A DNA stretch of 64,000 nt from the NCBI GenBank assembly GCA_028689675.1, contig JAQVCS010000005.1:81454-145453 (forward strand). Direction: 5' to 3'. Within the stretch, counting starts at the first letter, position 1; the number at the start of each line of letters is the position of its first letter. Source of the DNA: Desulfovibrionaceae bacterium (GTDB lineage Bacteria > Desulfobacterota > Desulfovibrionia > Desulfovibrionales > Desulfovibrionaceae). A model generated the notes under the pieces. The model did no database searches, was not told the origin of the DNA, and saw nothing but the letters and a program-made list of their open reading frames with translations. A program made the position numbers and the translations under genes. Of this stretch, positions 24,820-34,561 are shown piece after piece.

Positions 24820-24842
24820 GAGGCTGCTTAGGCAGCCTCTTT
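24820..24842 (+). terminator. Terminator after PxxKW gene
   Basis: GAGGCTGC-TTAG-GCAGCCTC stem followed by only three T. Some transcription may continue into the peptidase gene 14 bases later. Confidence 0.6.
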
Positions 24843-24855
24843 GCGTAGGGGCATT

Positions 24856-26118
24856 ATGAAATCTGAACTTGATTGCTGCCTTGAGGTGCTGGCCAGCCAG
24901 CGCGAAACCGTTATTAGCCTGCAAACAGAACTAACCGCCCGCCAAGGGCTGGGGCCTGATAATGGCGGGGAAGGTGAAGCCGCCAAGGCCGCTTTTATTG
25001 AAGAGCTGCTGCACAGCTATGCCGTGCCTGAAATCATTCACGTTGATGCCCCCGATACCCGCGTAAGCAAGGGAGTGCGCCCCAATATTGTAGCTCGTAT
25101 TCCAGGCAAAAGCAAACGTACCCTGTGGCTTTTTGGACATATGGATGTTGTGCCCACGGGCGACCTTTCCCTGTGGTCTGGCAACCCGTGGCAGGTGCGC
25201 GTGACCGATGCCTTGGGCAAAGAAGACCCCACTGGCGATTGGCTTATTGGCCGCGGGGTGGAAGATAACCAGCAGGCCATTGTTTCTGCCCTGCTGCTGG
25301 CGCATGCCCTGCACCACACACAAGCCACGCCCGAGCTTGGCCTTGGCATGGTGTTTATGGCCGATGAAGAAACGGGCAATGCCTATGGTATGGATTACAT
25401 CTTGGCAACCCGCCCCGACCTTTTTGCCCCCGATGATTTGTATATTATTCCCGATGCTGGCTCTGCCACAGGGGTGGCTATTGAGGTGGCCGAAAAAGGA
25501 ATGCTGTGGCTCAAGTTTACCGTCACGGGCAAGCAATGCCATGCCTCCACCCCGCACAAGGGCATCAATGCCTGCGTGGCCAGTGCGGCTCTTACCCTTG
25601 CCCTTGCAGCATTACCGCAGCGCTTCCCGCAGCAAAACGAACTTTTTAAGCCTGCCTGCTCTACCTTTGCCCCCACACGTCACGATGCCAACGTGCCCAA
25701 TATCAACACTATTCCGGGCAAAGAAGTGCTGTATCTGGACTGCCGCATTATCCCCGGGCTGACCAAGCAGGACGTGCTTGAGGCTATTAATGAAATTTGC
25801 ACCACAGTGCAGGCTCACTATCAGGTGCACATAGAGCATGAAGTGGTGCTTGACCACCCCGCCGAACCTGTTACTGCCCCAAATTCCCCCGTGGTGCTTG
25901 GCCTCATACAGGCAGCCCGTGCGGAATATGGCATAGAGCCACAGGCTGTGGGCATTGGCGGCGGCACGGTTGCGGCTGCCCTGCGCCATTTGGGCTATGC
26001 TGCCGTGGCGTGGTCTCGCATTGAAAATACCTGCCATTCCCCCGATGAGCGCGCCCGCATTTCGTCTGCCATTGGCGATGCACGAACCTTTGCCCGTATG
26101 CTGTTTGCCCATGAATAA
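24856..26118 (+). CDS. M20-family metallopeptidase / deacylase
   Basis: 420 residues. The metal sites of the dinuclear zinc fold are visible: [29 protein letters not shown] and near the end CHSPDE. A dimerisation lid domain (~200-320) contains [13 protein letters not shown]. The family includes ArgE/DapE-like deacylases and dipeptidases; the substrate here cannot be fixed. GGGG precedes ATG 24856. It overlaps mnmG by 8 bases. Confidence 0.85.
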   Translation: MKSELDCCLEVLASQRETVISLQTELTARQGLGPDNGGEGEAAKAAFIEELLHSYAVPEIIHVDAPDTRVSKGVRPNIVARIPGKSKRTLWLFGHMDVVPTGDLSLWSGNPWQVRVTDALGKEDPTGDWLIGRGVEDNQQAIVSALLLAHALHHTQATPELGLGMVFMADEETGNAYGMDYILATRPDLFAPDDLYIIPDAGSATGVAIEVAEKGMLWLKFTVTGKQCHASTPHKGINACVASAALTLALAALPQRFPQQNELFKPACSTFAPTRHDANVPNINTIPGKEVLYLDCRIIPGLTKQDVLEAINEICTTVQAHYQVHIEHEVVLDHPAEPVTAPNSPVVLGLIQAARAEYGIEPQAVGIGGGTVAAALRHLGYAAVAWSRIENTCHSPDERARISSAIGDARTFARMLFAHE

Positions 26119-27976
26119 TACCTTTTTTGATTGCATTGTTGTTGGCGGGGGGCATGCTGGCTGTGAAGCCGCCATGGCTCTTGCCCGCCTTGGGCACAAC
26201 ACCCTGCTTGTTTCTGGCAATGTGGACAGGCTGGGCTACCTTTCGTGCAACCCAGCCATTGGCGGGCTTGCCAAGGGGCATATGGTGCGCGAAATTGACG
26301 CGCTGGGCGGCATGATGGGGCTGTGGGCAGATGCCGCTGGCATACAATTCCGCACGCTCAACATGAGCAAAGGCCCTGCTGTGCGCGCCACCCGTGCACA
26401 AATTGACCGCGATGCCTATTTGCGCGTGGTACGCCACAGCCTGTTTCATCAAAAAAATCTGCGTATCTGGCAAGATAGCGTGCAGGCCTTAGTGCAGGAG
26501 CAAGGGCGCGTGTGCGGTGTGCGTACAGCGCAGGGCTTGACCTTGCGCGCCACGCATGTGCTGCTGACCACAGGTACATTTTTAGAAGGCCTCATTCATA
26601 TTGGGCTTACCAATATGCCGGGCGGCAGGCTGGGGGATGCCCCCACGCGCGGGCTTTCTGCCTCGCTGCGTTCTTTGGGCTTGCACTTGGGCAGGCTAAA
26701 AACAGGTACCACGCCGCGCCTGCTGCGCTCTTCTATTGACTTTAGCCATATGGTGGAACAGGGCGGCGATGAGCCCGTGCCCTGCTTTAGCTTTCGCAGC
26801 CAAGGCCACCCCTTGCGCCAAGTGCCCTGCTACAGCACATGGACAACAGAAGCCACCCATGCCGTCATTCGCTCTGGCTTTGACCGTTCGCCCATGTTTA
26901 CTGGGGTTATCAAAGGCACAGGCGCACGCTATTGCCCTTCCATAGAAGACAAGGTGGCGCGCTTCCCCGACAGGGAACGCCATCAGGTTTTCATAGAGCC
27001 AGAGGGGCTGGAAAGCGAAGAATGCTATGCCAATGGCATACCCACAAGCCTGCCGCTGGATGTGCAAATGGGCATGATAGCCAGCATACCCGGCTTAGAA
27101 AATGCCCTGATGGTGCGCCCCGGCTATGCCATTGAATATGATTATGTTGACCCCATACAGCTGCGCCCCACACTAGAAACAAAAATTGCCCCCGGCCTGT
27201 GGCTGGCAGGGCAAATAAACGGCACGTCTGGCTATGAAGAAGCCGCCGCACAAGGCCTGTGGGCTGCGCTGAATATGTCTGCCGCCCTGCGCGGGCTGCC
27301 GCCCTTTTTGCCGGGGCGTGATAAAGCCTATATGGCTGTACTGGTGGACGATTTGGTCACCTTGGGCACACAAGAGCCCTACCGCATGTTCACCTCGCGT
27401 GCAGAGCACCGCCTCTTGCTGCGTGAAGATAATGCCGACAGCCGCCTCAGCCCTTGGGGGCGCAGCCTTGGCTTGGTGGATGATGCCCAGTGGGCAGCCT
27501 TTGAGCGCAAGCAAAAAAATATCAGTACGCTTGAGGCCTTTTTGGAAAATACGCGCATTACAAGTGAAATGCTGGAAAATACACCCAAAAATCTGCTTGC
27601 CGAAGGGCTTAGTGCAGGAAAAACGCTGGCAGAAGCCCTGCGCAGACCCAATATTCAGCTTGAGCACTTGCAATTGCTGTGTTCTACTCTTGCAGACTAT
27701 AGCAATGAAGAACGCGACGTGGCACAAACCAATGTGAAATATGCTGGCTACCTTGAGCGCCAGCGCCAGCTTGTGGCACGGGGGGCACGCATGGAAGGCG
27801 TTGCCCTGCCAGAAAGTATTGAGTATAGTACGGTTGCGGGGCTTTCTCGTGAAGTGCAAGAAAAGCTCACGCGGGTGCGCCCCATGAACTTGGGGCAGGC
27901 AGGGCGTATTTCTGGTGTTACGCCAGCGGCAGTAACATGCCTTGAAATTCATCTGCATAAATTGGGTATACTGTAA
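26111..27976 (+). CDS. mnmG: tRNA uridine-5-carboxymethylaminomethyl modification enzyme MnmG
   Basis: FAD protein of 621 residues that, with MnmE, modifies U34 of certain tRNAs. [12 protein letters not shown] binds [17 protein letters not shown] and the Cys-bearing [15 protein letters not shown] region are conserved; the C-terminal domain has [13 protein letters not shown]. The ATG at 26111 lies within the end of the M20 gene, indicating coupled translation. mnmE is not in this window. Confidence 0.95.
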   Translation: MNNTFFDCIVVGGGHAGCEAAMALARLGHNTLLVSGNVDRLGYLSCNPAIGGLAKGHMVREIDALGGMMGLWADAAGIQFRTLNMSKGPAVRATRAQIDRDAYLRVVRHSLFHQKNLRIWQDSVQALVQEQGRVCGVRTAQGLTLRATHVLLTTGTFLEGLIHIGLTNMPGGRLGDAPTRGLSASLRSLGLHLGRLKTGTTPRLLRSSIDFSHMVEQGGDEPVPCFSFRSQGHPLRQVPCYSTWTTEATHAVIRSGFDRSPMFTGVIKGTGARYCPSIEDKVARFPDRERHQVFIEPEGLESEECYANGIPTSLPLDVQMGMIASIPGLENALMVRPGYAIEYDYVDPIQLRPTLETKIAPGLWLAGQINGTSGYEEAAAQGLWAALNMSAALRGLPPFLPGRDKAYMAVLVDDLVTLGTQEPYRMFTSRAEHRLLLREDNADSRLSPWGRSLGLVDDAQWAAFERKQKNISTLEAFLENTRITSEMLENTPKNLLAEGLSAGKTLAEALRRPNIQLEHLQLLCSTLADYSNEERDVAQTNVKYAGYLERQRQLVARGARMEGVALPESIEYSTVAGLSREVQEKLTRVRPMNLGQAGRISGVTPAAVTCLEIHLHKLGIL

Positions 27977-28013
27977 CAATATTGCCCCCACAAAGGGAGC
28001 AAAGGAGACGGCT

Positions 28014-28850
28014 TTGGAGAGCGGCTCGGAGAGTCACAGTACATTGTGGTCACGCATAAGCAAATTATTTTCACGCCGTGATGACGATGAGTTTTTGGAA
28101 AAGGCCATTAGTGACGCACGCGCAGACGGCACCGTGGCAGCCGATGAAGAATCTATGCTATTAAGCATTTTGCGCTTTAACGATTTGCAAGTACAGGATG
28201 TCATGACCCCACGCACCGATATTGATTGCGTGGCCATAGAGCATTCTCTTGCTGATTTGGCGCATGTTATTGCCGAATCGGGGCATTCGCGCATTCCCAT
28301 TTTTAAAGAAACGCGCGACAACATCGTGGGCATCGTGCACGCCCGCGATTTACTGCGCCACCTTTTGGACAATAATGCCCACAATGTGCCCATTACAGAG
28401 CTTATGCGGCAGCCCTTTTTTGTGCCCGAAACAAAAAGCATACGCGATATGCTGCAAGAATTTCGCAGCCGCAAATTGCATATTGCTATTGTGCTAGACG
28501 AATACGGCGGCACAGCAGGCCTGCTGACCATTGAAGACGTGCTGGAAGAAATTGTGGGCGATATTGAAGATGAACACGATGCCCCCAAGGAACAAGACAT
28601 CCGCCCTTTGGCCAATAACACTTTTGAGCTGACAGGCCGTGCTTTTCTTGAAGATTTGGAAGAACTGGGCATTGTGCTGGAATCGGACGAGGTTGACACC
28701 ATAGGCGGCTACCTCAGTATGCTGGCAGGGCATGTGCCTGTGGTCGGGGAACGCTTCCGATTGGATGACTGGGATTTTATTATTGAAGAAGCAGATGCCA
28801 AAACCATACGCCGCATTAGCGTATGCCCAGCAACAGACACGCAGGAATAA
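28014..28850 (+). CDS. CBS-pair, CorC/HlyC-type protein
   Basis: 278 residues without the membrane DUF21 part. Two CBS motifs (~65-190; VMTPRTDIDCV, VLDEYGGTAGLLTIEDVLEEIVGDI) are followed by a CorC_HlyC domain (~205-275). Such soluble forms are linked to Mg/Co handling or regulate transporters. The start is TTG 28014 with AAAGGAG six bases upstream. It lies directly before lnt, the same order as ybeX-lnt in E. coli. Confidence 0.85.
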   Translation: MESGSESHSTLWSRISKLFSRRDDDEFLEKAISDARADGTVAADEESMLLSILRFNDLQVQDVMTPRTDIDCVAIEHSLADLAHVIAESGHSRIPIFKETRDNIVGIVHARDLLRHLLDNNAHNVPITELMRQPFFVPETKSIRDMLQEFRSRKLHIAIVLDEYGGTAGLLTIEDVLEEIVGDIEDEHDAPKEQDIRPLANNTFELTGRAFLEDLEELGIVLESDEVDTIGGYLSMLAGHVPVVGERFRLDDWDFIIEEADAKTIRRISVCPATDTQE

Positions 28851-28892
28851 CACGCGAGCACAGCACAAGCAAAGCCTTGGCGGCGGAATAGC

Positions 28893-30446
28893 ATGATGAC
28901 TTTTTTTTACTCCCCCTCCTTTTGGTGGGGCGTGGCGGGCACGCTGGGCTTTATTGCAGGCTTTCCCAACACAGTGGTGCAAGTGCCGCCCCTTGTTTTA
29001 ATTTTTCCTGTGGCACTGTTTGTTTTGGGTGTGCGTGCCCCTTCTCCCATGGTGGCTGTGCGGCATGGCTGGTTGTGCGGCATTGCCGCCTATTTTGGCG
29101 TACTGTACTGGGTAGCCTTGCCCCTTTCTGTGGTGGGCAATTTGCCTTGGCTTTTAGCCCTGCCCTGCGCCTTGGGCGTTGCCTGCTGCCTTGCCTTTGC
29201 CTGCGGGCTTTTTGCGCTGGCTGCCTACCGCTGGCAGGCCATACCCCCCGTGCGTTTGGCTCTTTTGCTGGGCATTGTCTGGTATGGGCTTGAATATGCC
29301 TATGCCCTGCTGCCCTTCCCTTGGCTGCCGCTGGCAGCCGCCTTTGCTGTGTGGCCAGTGTGCATACAGCCTGCGGCTGTGGTGGGGGCGTATGCCCTTT
29401 CTGGCATACTTGCCTGCTTTGCCCTGCTGCTGTATGCGGCTGTGTATTCTGTGCCCTCACGCATGGCCTGTGCTGCCCTCTGCCTTACCTGCCTTGTACC
29501 CTCGGTATGGCGGCTTGCTGCCAACCCTGTGGAATATACCCCCCAAGGGGCAGACAGCCGCGCCGTGCTTTTTGTTGAGGGCAATATTGATCAAAATCAA
29601 AAGTGGGATCCAGCCTTTCAGCGCAGCACCATTGAGCGCTATTTCAGCCTTACCGAGCAAGGCCTGCACGCCATGGCTGCCGCAGGCCAGCGCGATGCCG
29701 CACTGCCCCCGCTGGTGGTTTGGCCAGAAACAGCCATGCCTTTTTATGTGCAGGCACACCAAGAGCACAGCCCGCGCCTTGCCGCTTTTGTCCAAAAACA
29801 TGCTATTGACCTGCTTTTGGGCTGCCCCGCCTATGAGGACAGCAGCAATAAGCAGCGCCATATTTTCAACCGCGCTTTCTTGCTGGGCGCACAAGGGCGC
29901 ATGCTTGGGCATTATGACAAGCAATACCTTGTCCCCTTTGGGGAATATTTGCCCCCGTGGCTTGATTTTGAAGTGCTCAAACCCTTGTTGCAGGGCGTGG
30001 GCATGTATAGCCAAGGCACAGTTGCTACCCCCCTGTACAGCGGCAACCTTGCGATGGGTATGCTTATTTGCTATGAAGCTATCTTTCCCGACCTTGCGCA
30101 AAAAAGAGTGCAGGCTGGCGCTACCGTGCTTGCCGATATCAGCAACGATGGCTGGTTTGGCAACACAGCCGCCCCTGTACAGCATTTATACCTCACCATA
30201 TTGCGCGCTGTGGAGCAAGAGCGTTGGATGCTGCGCGGCACCAACACGGGTATTTCCGCCATTTGCGATGCCTATGGCCGCATTATTGTACAGGGCGGGC
30301 GCGACAAGGCACAAAGTGTGCAGGGGCGGGTGCGCGCCCAGCAGGGGCTAAGCCTTTTTCATAGGCTTTATTGGTATATCCCCGCTACCATGCTGCTGCT
30401 TTTTATAGCACTGCTCTGCATCCCCGTGCGGAAGAAAACTCTTTAA
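28893..30446 (+). CDS. lnt: Apolipoprotein N-acyltransferase
   Basis: 517-residue inner-membrane enzyme that adds the third acyl chain to lipoproteins. About six N-terminal membrane segments precede a nitrilase domain whose triad is visible: Glu in WPETAMPFY, Lys in YDKQYLVPFGEYLP, Cys in LICYEAIFP. A last membrane segment ends the protein. It fits with the lipoproteins elsewhere in the window. Confidence 0.94.
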   Translation: MMTFFYSPSFWWGVAGTLGFIAGFPNTVVQVPPLVLIFPVALFVLGVRAPSPMVAVRHGWLCGIAAYFGVLYWVALPLSVVGNLPWLLALPCALGVACCLAFACGLFALAAYRWQAIPPVRLALLLGIVWYGLEYAYALLPFPWLPLAAAFAVWPVCIQPAAVVGAYALSGILACFALLLYAAVYSVPSRMACAALCLTCLVPSVWRLAANPVEYTPQGADSRAVLFVEGNIDQNQKWDPAFQRSTIERYFSLTEQGLHAMAAAGQRDAALPPLVVWPETAMPFYVQAHQEHSPRLAAFVQKHAIDLLLGCPAYEDSSNKQRHIFNRAFLLGAQGRMLGHYDKQYLVPFGEYLPPWLDFEVLKPLLQGVGMYSQGTVATPLYSGNLAMGMLICYEAIFPDLAQKRVQAGATVLADISNDGWFGNTAAPVQHLYLTILRAVEQERWMLRGTNTGISAICDAYGRIIVQGGRDKAQSVQGRVRAQQGLSLFHRLYWYIPATMLLLFIALLCIPVRKKTL

Positions 30447-30458
30447 CCCCCTATTGCT

Positions 30459-31575
30459 ATGCGACAACTGACAGATTTGCATTCTTTGTGTCAAAGTCTT
30501 TCCACTCGATACACCACCCTTTGGGGGCGGCTTTGACGTTGCGGCGACGCAAAAACGCCTGCAAGACATAGAACACGACCTTGCCCGCCCCGGCGCGTGG
30601 GATGCTCCAGAAAAATTGACACCGCTTTTGCAGGAAAAGACGCATCTGGAAAATGAACATGCCCGCCTTACCCACCTGCGTAATGCCCACCGCGATATGC
30701 AAGACTGGCTTGAGCTGACACAAGAGCAGGACGAAGAAGCGCTGGAATCGCTTGAGCAGGCCGTGGACACCCTTGCCGCCCTGCTGGACGAAACAGAAAT
30801 GGTCATGCTGCTTTCTGAGGACGATGACGGGCAGGCCGCTATTGTGGAAATTCACCCCGGTGCTGGCGGTACAGAATCACAAGACTGGGCAGAAATGCTG
30901 CAACGCATGTATGTGCGCTGGGGCAATGCCCACCACTGCACCATGCGCGTGCTGGACTATCAGGGCGGCGATGAAGCGGGCATTAAAAGTGTTACCCTGC
31001 ATTTTGAGGGTGAATATGCCTTTGGCCTGCTTAAAAGCGAGCGCGGCATACACAGGCTAATACGCATTTCCCCCTTTGATTCTTCGGGGCGGCGGCATAC
31101 CTCTTTTGCCTCGGTTGACGTGCTGCCCGATGTGCGCGATGATATTGATTTAGACATTAAAGAAGGGGACTTACGCATTGATGTCTACCGTGCCAGCGGC
31201 GCTGGCGGCCAGCATGTGAACAAAACAGAATCGGCCGTGCGCATTACCCACCTGCCCACGGGCATTGTGGTGCAATGTCAGGACGAACGCTCGCAGCATG
31301 GCAATAAAGAATCGGCCATGCGCGTTTTGCGTGCCCGTTTGTATGCCCATGAATGCGAAAAACGCGATGCGGCAAAGCAGGCACAATATGCCGGCAAAGA
31401 TGCCATAGCCTTTGGCAGCCAAATTCGCACCTATACCCTGCAGCCCTACCGCTTGGTCAAAGACCACCGCACAGGCACAGAATGCGGCGATGTGGATGCT
31501 GTGCTGGATGGCCGCATTGACCAATTCCAGCATGACTATTTGCTGCGCCTGCACGAACAGCAGCGCCAAGGCTAG
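30459..31575 (+). CDS. prfB: Peptide chain release factor 2 (programmed +1 frameshift)
   Basis: RF2 ends translation at UGA and UAA. The first 25 codons (30459-30533) run into an in-frame TGA at 30534-30536; the context GGGGG-CGG-CTT-TGA-C is the classic prfB frameshift site with internal Shine-Dalgarno. Reading resumes in the +1 frame at 30535 and gives about 371 residues in total. RISPFDSSGRRHTSF carries the SPF recognition motif, and SGAGGQHVNKTES the GGQ catalytic motif. It begins 12 bases after lnt. Confidence 0.95.
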
Positions 31576-31664
31576 CAGCAAAAAACATTGAACGCTCAAC
31601 CGTTTGAGAAAAATTATTTTTATTCGGCAAACCGCCTTGCCTATTTACCTTATTTTTTTTTTAG

Positions 31665-31693
31665 ACTACAGTTAATTGTAGCTCGGCTATAAT
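31665..31693 (+). promoter_or_regulatory. Promoter of HU-family gene
   Basis: Perfect TATAAT at 31688-31693; the -35 (ACTACA, spacer 17) is weak. CTACA-n6-TGTAG spans the -35 region and could be an operator. Confidence 0.6.
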
Positions 31694-31728
31694 TTCCCCG
31701 TTCGGCAAACTTTCTGACAGGAGCCTGT

Positions 31729-32004
31729 ATGAACAAGAGTGAACTAATTAAATCCTTGTCTGAAGAAACACAGATTTCTACCGAAGATGCTTCCCTTGTA
31801 GTGAATACCTTTGTTGACTGCATGAAAGAGGCTCTTGTGGCAGGTGAGCGTGTTGAAATTCGCGGCTTTGGCAGTTTCAAAATGAAAGAATATTCCAGCT
31901 ATGCTGGCCGCAATCCCAAAACGGGGGAAAAAGTTACCGTTGTGCCCAAGCGCCTGCCCTTCTTCAGAGCAGGCAAAGAGCTGAAAGATTTCTTAAATCA
32001 ATAG
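31729..32004 (+). CDS. HU/IHF-family DNA-binding protein
   Basis: 91-residue nucleoid protein. It has the HU fold motifs GERVEIRGFGSFKMKEY and GRNPKTGEKV with the Pro at the arm tip (VVPKRLPFFRAGKELK). Whether it acts as HU or an IHF subunit cannot be decided; the acidic N-terminus and RNPKTGE pattern fit both. CAGGAG precedes the ATG. Probably monocistronic. Confidence 0.9.
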   Translation: MNKSELIKSLSEETQISTEDASLVVNTFVDCMKEALVAGERVEIRGFGSFKMKEYSSYAGRNPKTGEKVTVVPKRLPFFRAGKELKDFLNQ

Positions 32005-32122
32005 CTTCAGCACCTCATCTCCCTGTGCCCCTTCTGGCGGTGCTGCGGAAAGCAATCAAGGGCAGGCTGCCACTTGGTAGTCTTTTGTTGTTGCCAACTC
32101 ATCGTTTTTATGAGGAGTCTCT

Positions 32123-33001
32123 ATGCAATTTTCTGGCGCGTTCACTGCTTTGGTCACACCGTTTAAAAACGGTTCTGTGGATGAAAAGGCATATCGTGAC
32201 TTTATTGAATGGCAAATAGATCAGGGTATCCACGGTTTAGTTCCTTGCGGTACCACGGGGGAATCGGCCACCCTTACCCATGAAGAGCACGAAAGGGTTA
32301 TTGAAATTTGTATTGATCAGGCAAAGGGGCGTGTGCCTGTGCTGGCTGGCGCAGGCTCAAACAGCACTATGGAAGCTATCAGCCTTACCCGCTTTGCTAA
32401 AAAAGCTGGGGCTGACGGCGCATTGCTTATTACCCCTTATTACAACAAGCCCACGCAGGAAGGTTTGTTCCTGCATTTTAAGGCTGTTGCCGAAGCGGTT
32501 GATTTCCCCATTGTGCTCTACAATGTCCCCGGGCGCACAGGTTGTAATATGCTGCCGCCCACGGTGGCTCGCCTTGCTCAGGTGCCGCACATTAACGGCA
32601 TAAAAGAAGCCACTGGCAATATCACGCAGGTTTCTGACGTGCTGGAACAATGCCCTGCTTCCTTTTCTGTCCTTTCTGGCGATGACTTTACAGCACTTTC
32701 TCTCATGCAGCTGGGGGGCACGGGCGTCATTTCTGTCACCTCCAATGTAGCCCCTGCCAAAATGGCTGCCATGTATGAAGCCCAAAAAGCTGGCGATATG
32801 GTCACCGCCCGCAAGCTGCATTTTGAGCTTGCCCCCATTTCGCGCGCAATGTTTATGGAAACAAATCCCATTCCTGTCAAAACAGCGCTCTCACTCATGG
32901 GTAAGATGAATTTGGAATTCCGCCTGCCCCTGTGCCCCATGCAGGCTGCCAATGCTGAAAAATTGCAGGCAACACTGCGCAGTAGCGGCATACTTGCCTA
33001 A
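32123..33001 (+). CDS. dapA: 4-hydroxy-tetrahydrodipicolinate synthase
   Basis: Condenses aspartate semialdehyde and pyruvate in lysine and diaminopimelate synthesis. 292 residues; GTTGESATL binds pyruvate, [10 protein letters not shown] carries the catalytic Tyr, and GIKEATGN the Schiff-base Lys. GAGGAG stands five bases before the ATG. A strong terminator follows. Confidence 0.96.
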   Translation: MQFSGAFTALVTPFKNGSVDEKAYRDFIEWQIDQGIHGLVPCGTTGESATLTHEEHERVIEICIDQAKGRVPVLAGAGSNSTMEAISLTRFAKKAGADGALLITPYYNKPTQEGLFLHFKAVAEAVDFPIVLYNVPGRTGCNMLPPTVARLAQVPHINGIKEATGNITQVSDVLEQCPASFSVLSGDDFTALSLMQLGGTGVISVTSNVAPAKMAAMYEAQKAGDMVTARKLHFELAPISRAMFMETNPIPVKTALSLMGKMNLEFRLPLCPMQAANAEKLQATLRSSGILA

Positions 33002-33024
33002 GCATAGCCTCTGTATACAGAGTA

Positions 33025-33064
33025 TAAAGCAGCCCTGAGCAAAACGAGGGCTGCTTTATTTTTT
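33025..33064 (+). terminator. Terminator after dapA
   Basis: TAAAGCAGCCCT / AGGGCTGCTTTA stem with a 10-base loop, followed by TTTTTT. Confidence 0.9.
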
Positions 33065-33085
33065 GCTGAACACAAAGGAGGTACG

Positions 33086-33181
33086 GTGAAAAACTACGCT
33101 GGCGCACGGCAGCAAGGGAAGGGCGGCCTGCGCTATGGTCAGTATACCATGCGTACCTACTGGCCGATAAAGAATATGTAA
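33086..33181 (+). CDS. Putative 31-residue small protein
   Basis: A GTG-initiated ORF directly behind a near-perfect ribosome site (AAAGGAGGTA, 3-5 bases). The product begins MKNYAGARQQGKGG and ends TYWPIKNM; it is basic, with Gly and Tyr, and not membrane-like. It lies between the dapA terminator and the toxin-antitoxin promoter. No promoter was recognised, and no family is known to me. It could be a real small gene or the remnant of a longer one. Confidence 0.35.
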   Translation: MKNYAGARQQGKGGLRYGQYTMRTYWPIKNM

Positions 33182-33191
33182 TACCACTTTA

Positions 33192-33227
33192 TTGACTAAA
33201 GACTAGCTGTGCGCTATATGTAGCGCA
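33192..33227 (+). promoter_or_regulatory. Promoter and palindromic operator of toxin-antitoxin operon
   Basis: TTGACT (33192-33197), 17-base spacer, TATATG (33215-33220). TGCGCTA-TATG-TAGCGCA (33210-33227) covers the -10, a natural target for autoregulation by the antitoxin. Confidence 0.75.
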
Positions 33228-33242
33228 TATTGGAGGTAAACA

Positions 33243-33473
33243 ATGTACGCTACATCACTTCGTTTACCTGAAGACTTGGGAAAGCGCCTGAATGATCTTT
33301 CTCGAAGAACAGGTCGGTCAAAAACATTTTATATCCTCGAAGCTATTCGAGAACATTTAGAAGAAATTGAAGATGTGTATATAGCCGAGCAAAGGATTGC
33401 AGAACTACGCGCTGGGCACTCGCGTATTATATCCTCTGGTGAAGTGGAGGCTCTGCTTCGTGTGGCAAATTGA
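33243..33473 (+). CDS. RelB/DinJ-type antitoxin (ribbon-helix-helix)
   Basis: 76 residues. The N-terminal MYATSLRLPEDLGKRL resembles a ribbon-helix-helix strand and helix; the C-terminal half (RIAELRAGHSRIISSGEVE) would bind the toxin. GGAGG precedes the ATG by six bases. It overlaps the toxin gene by 14 bases and has a palindrome over its promoter. Confidence 0.88.
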   Translation: MYATSLRLPEDLGKRLNDLSRRTGRSKTFYILEAIREHLEEIEDVYIAEQRIAELRAGHSRIISSGEVEALLRVAN

Positions 33474-33723
33474 CTATACCGAAAAGGCGGTACATGAACT
33501 CTTAAAAATTGATCGTCAAGTTGCCTTGCGTATAAAAAAATACCTCGATGAGCGAATTGCCACCGAGGAAGATCCAAGAAGATTTGGGAAAGGCCTTACA
33601 AGTAACCTTGCTGGGCTTTGGCGTTATCGAGTTGGTGATTATCGAATTATCGCTGAAATTCAGGAAGAAAAAATTGTAGTGCTTGTTCTTAAAATTGGCC
33701 ATCGTTCCCTAATATACGATTAG
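33460..33723 (+). CDS. RelE/ParE-superfamily toxin
   Basis: 87 residues from GTG 33460 (GAGG nine bases upstream). Family features are VHELLKIDRQVALRIKKYL, GLTSNLAGLWRYRVGDYRII and IGHRSLIYD. RelE-like toxins usually cut mRNA at the ribosome; the conserved R-Y-R-x-G-D-Y-R core is present. Translation is coupled to the antitoxin. A palindromic terminator follows. Confidence 0.88.
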   Translation: MWQIDYTEKAVHELLKIDRQVALRIKKYLDERIATEEDPRRFGKGLTSNLAGLWRYRVGDYRIIAEIQEEKIVVLVLKIGHRSLIYD

Positions 33724-33771
33724 TAAGAAAATAAGTTAGGTTACCAAAACAAGTTGCCTGCTCAGCCATAG

Positions 33772-33810
33772 TACAAAAGCTCCTTCTTATTTAGAGAAGG
33801 AGCTTTTGTA
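33772..33810. terminator. Bidirectional terminator between toxin gene and bamD
   Basis: TACAAAAGCTCCTTC / GAAGGAGCTTTTGTA perfect inverted repeat of 15 bp between convergent genes. Confidence 0.9.
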
Positions 33811-33829
33811 TATATTTCTATTTGTTGGC

Positions 33830-34561
33830 CTAGAGCCACGAGAACCAGTCTTTCCAATGCCCCTGACGTTTTTCACGCGTCATGGTTGTTTGTTCTGCAC
33901 GGTATTTCTGGTATGCGGCAATACTCTTAACACGAGCGTGGTCGGTCACGTCCTTCACATCGGCAAATTGGGCTATCACATATTCATAGCGCCGCCATGC
34001 GGGGCCATAATTTTCCATATTCCAGAACATATCGGCAATATAGAGCTCATGCTCTGCCATTTTTTTACGGGCTTTTGCCTTGTTTTCGGCAGCACCCTGC
34101 GCATACGTTGTGCCGGGGTAAGACTGCATCAAACGGTCAAAATATGAGCAGCTTTCCGATAATTCTGTTGTTGCTCTGTCGATAGAGCGGAAATTATGCA
34201 AGCCTGCCATACCTATTTGGTATAAGCAATAGGGCACAGCCTCATGGCGTGGGTGCAGCGATTCAAAATCTTTATACGCTTCCACAGCCAAGGCATATTC
34301 CCCATCCAAGAAATAGGCGTCTGCCAAGGAGAGCTCGGCATTGACGGTATAGGGGCTGAAGGGGTATTCATCGCGCAATTTATTATATAATTCTGCGGCA
34401 CGCACAAAGTTCTTGTCGTGCATTTCGTCATTGGCCGATTCAAAAATTTCTTGCGCTGTATTTTCAGCAGGAGGCAAATAGACCATATCAATAACGCCGC
34501 AGCCAGAAACAAAGCACAAAACTGAGCCCAAAACCAACGACCGTAGCAAAGAATTACGCAT
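33830..34561 (-). CDS. bamD: Outer membrane assembly lipoprotein BamD
   Basis: 243 residues; lipobox VSGCG near residue 20, then TPR-like helices (AAELYNKLRDEYPFSPY, LADAYFLDGEYALAVEAYKDF) typical of BamD/ComL. It helps BamA insert beta-barrel proteins. GGAG precedes ATG 34561. It overlaps trxB by 8 bases, so it is co-transcribed with trxA-trxB. Confidence 0.9.
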   Translation of the reverse strand: MRNSLLRSLVLGSVLCFVSGCGVIDMVYLPPAENTAQEIFESANDEMHDKNFVRAAELYNKLRDEYPFSPYTVNAELSLADAYFLDGEYALAVEAYKDFESLHPRHEAVPYCLYQIGMAGLHNFRSIDRATTELSESCSYFDRLMQSYPGTTYAQGAAENKAKARKKMAEHELYIADMFWNMENYGPAWRRYEYVIAQFADVKDVTDHARVKSIAAYQKYRAEQTTMTREKRQGHWKDWFSWL

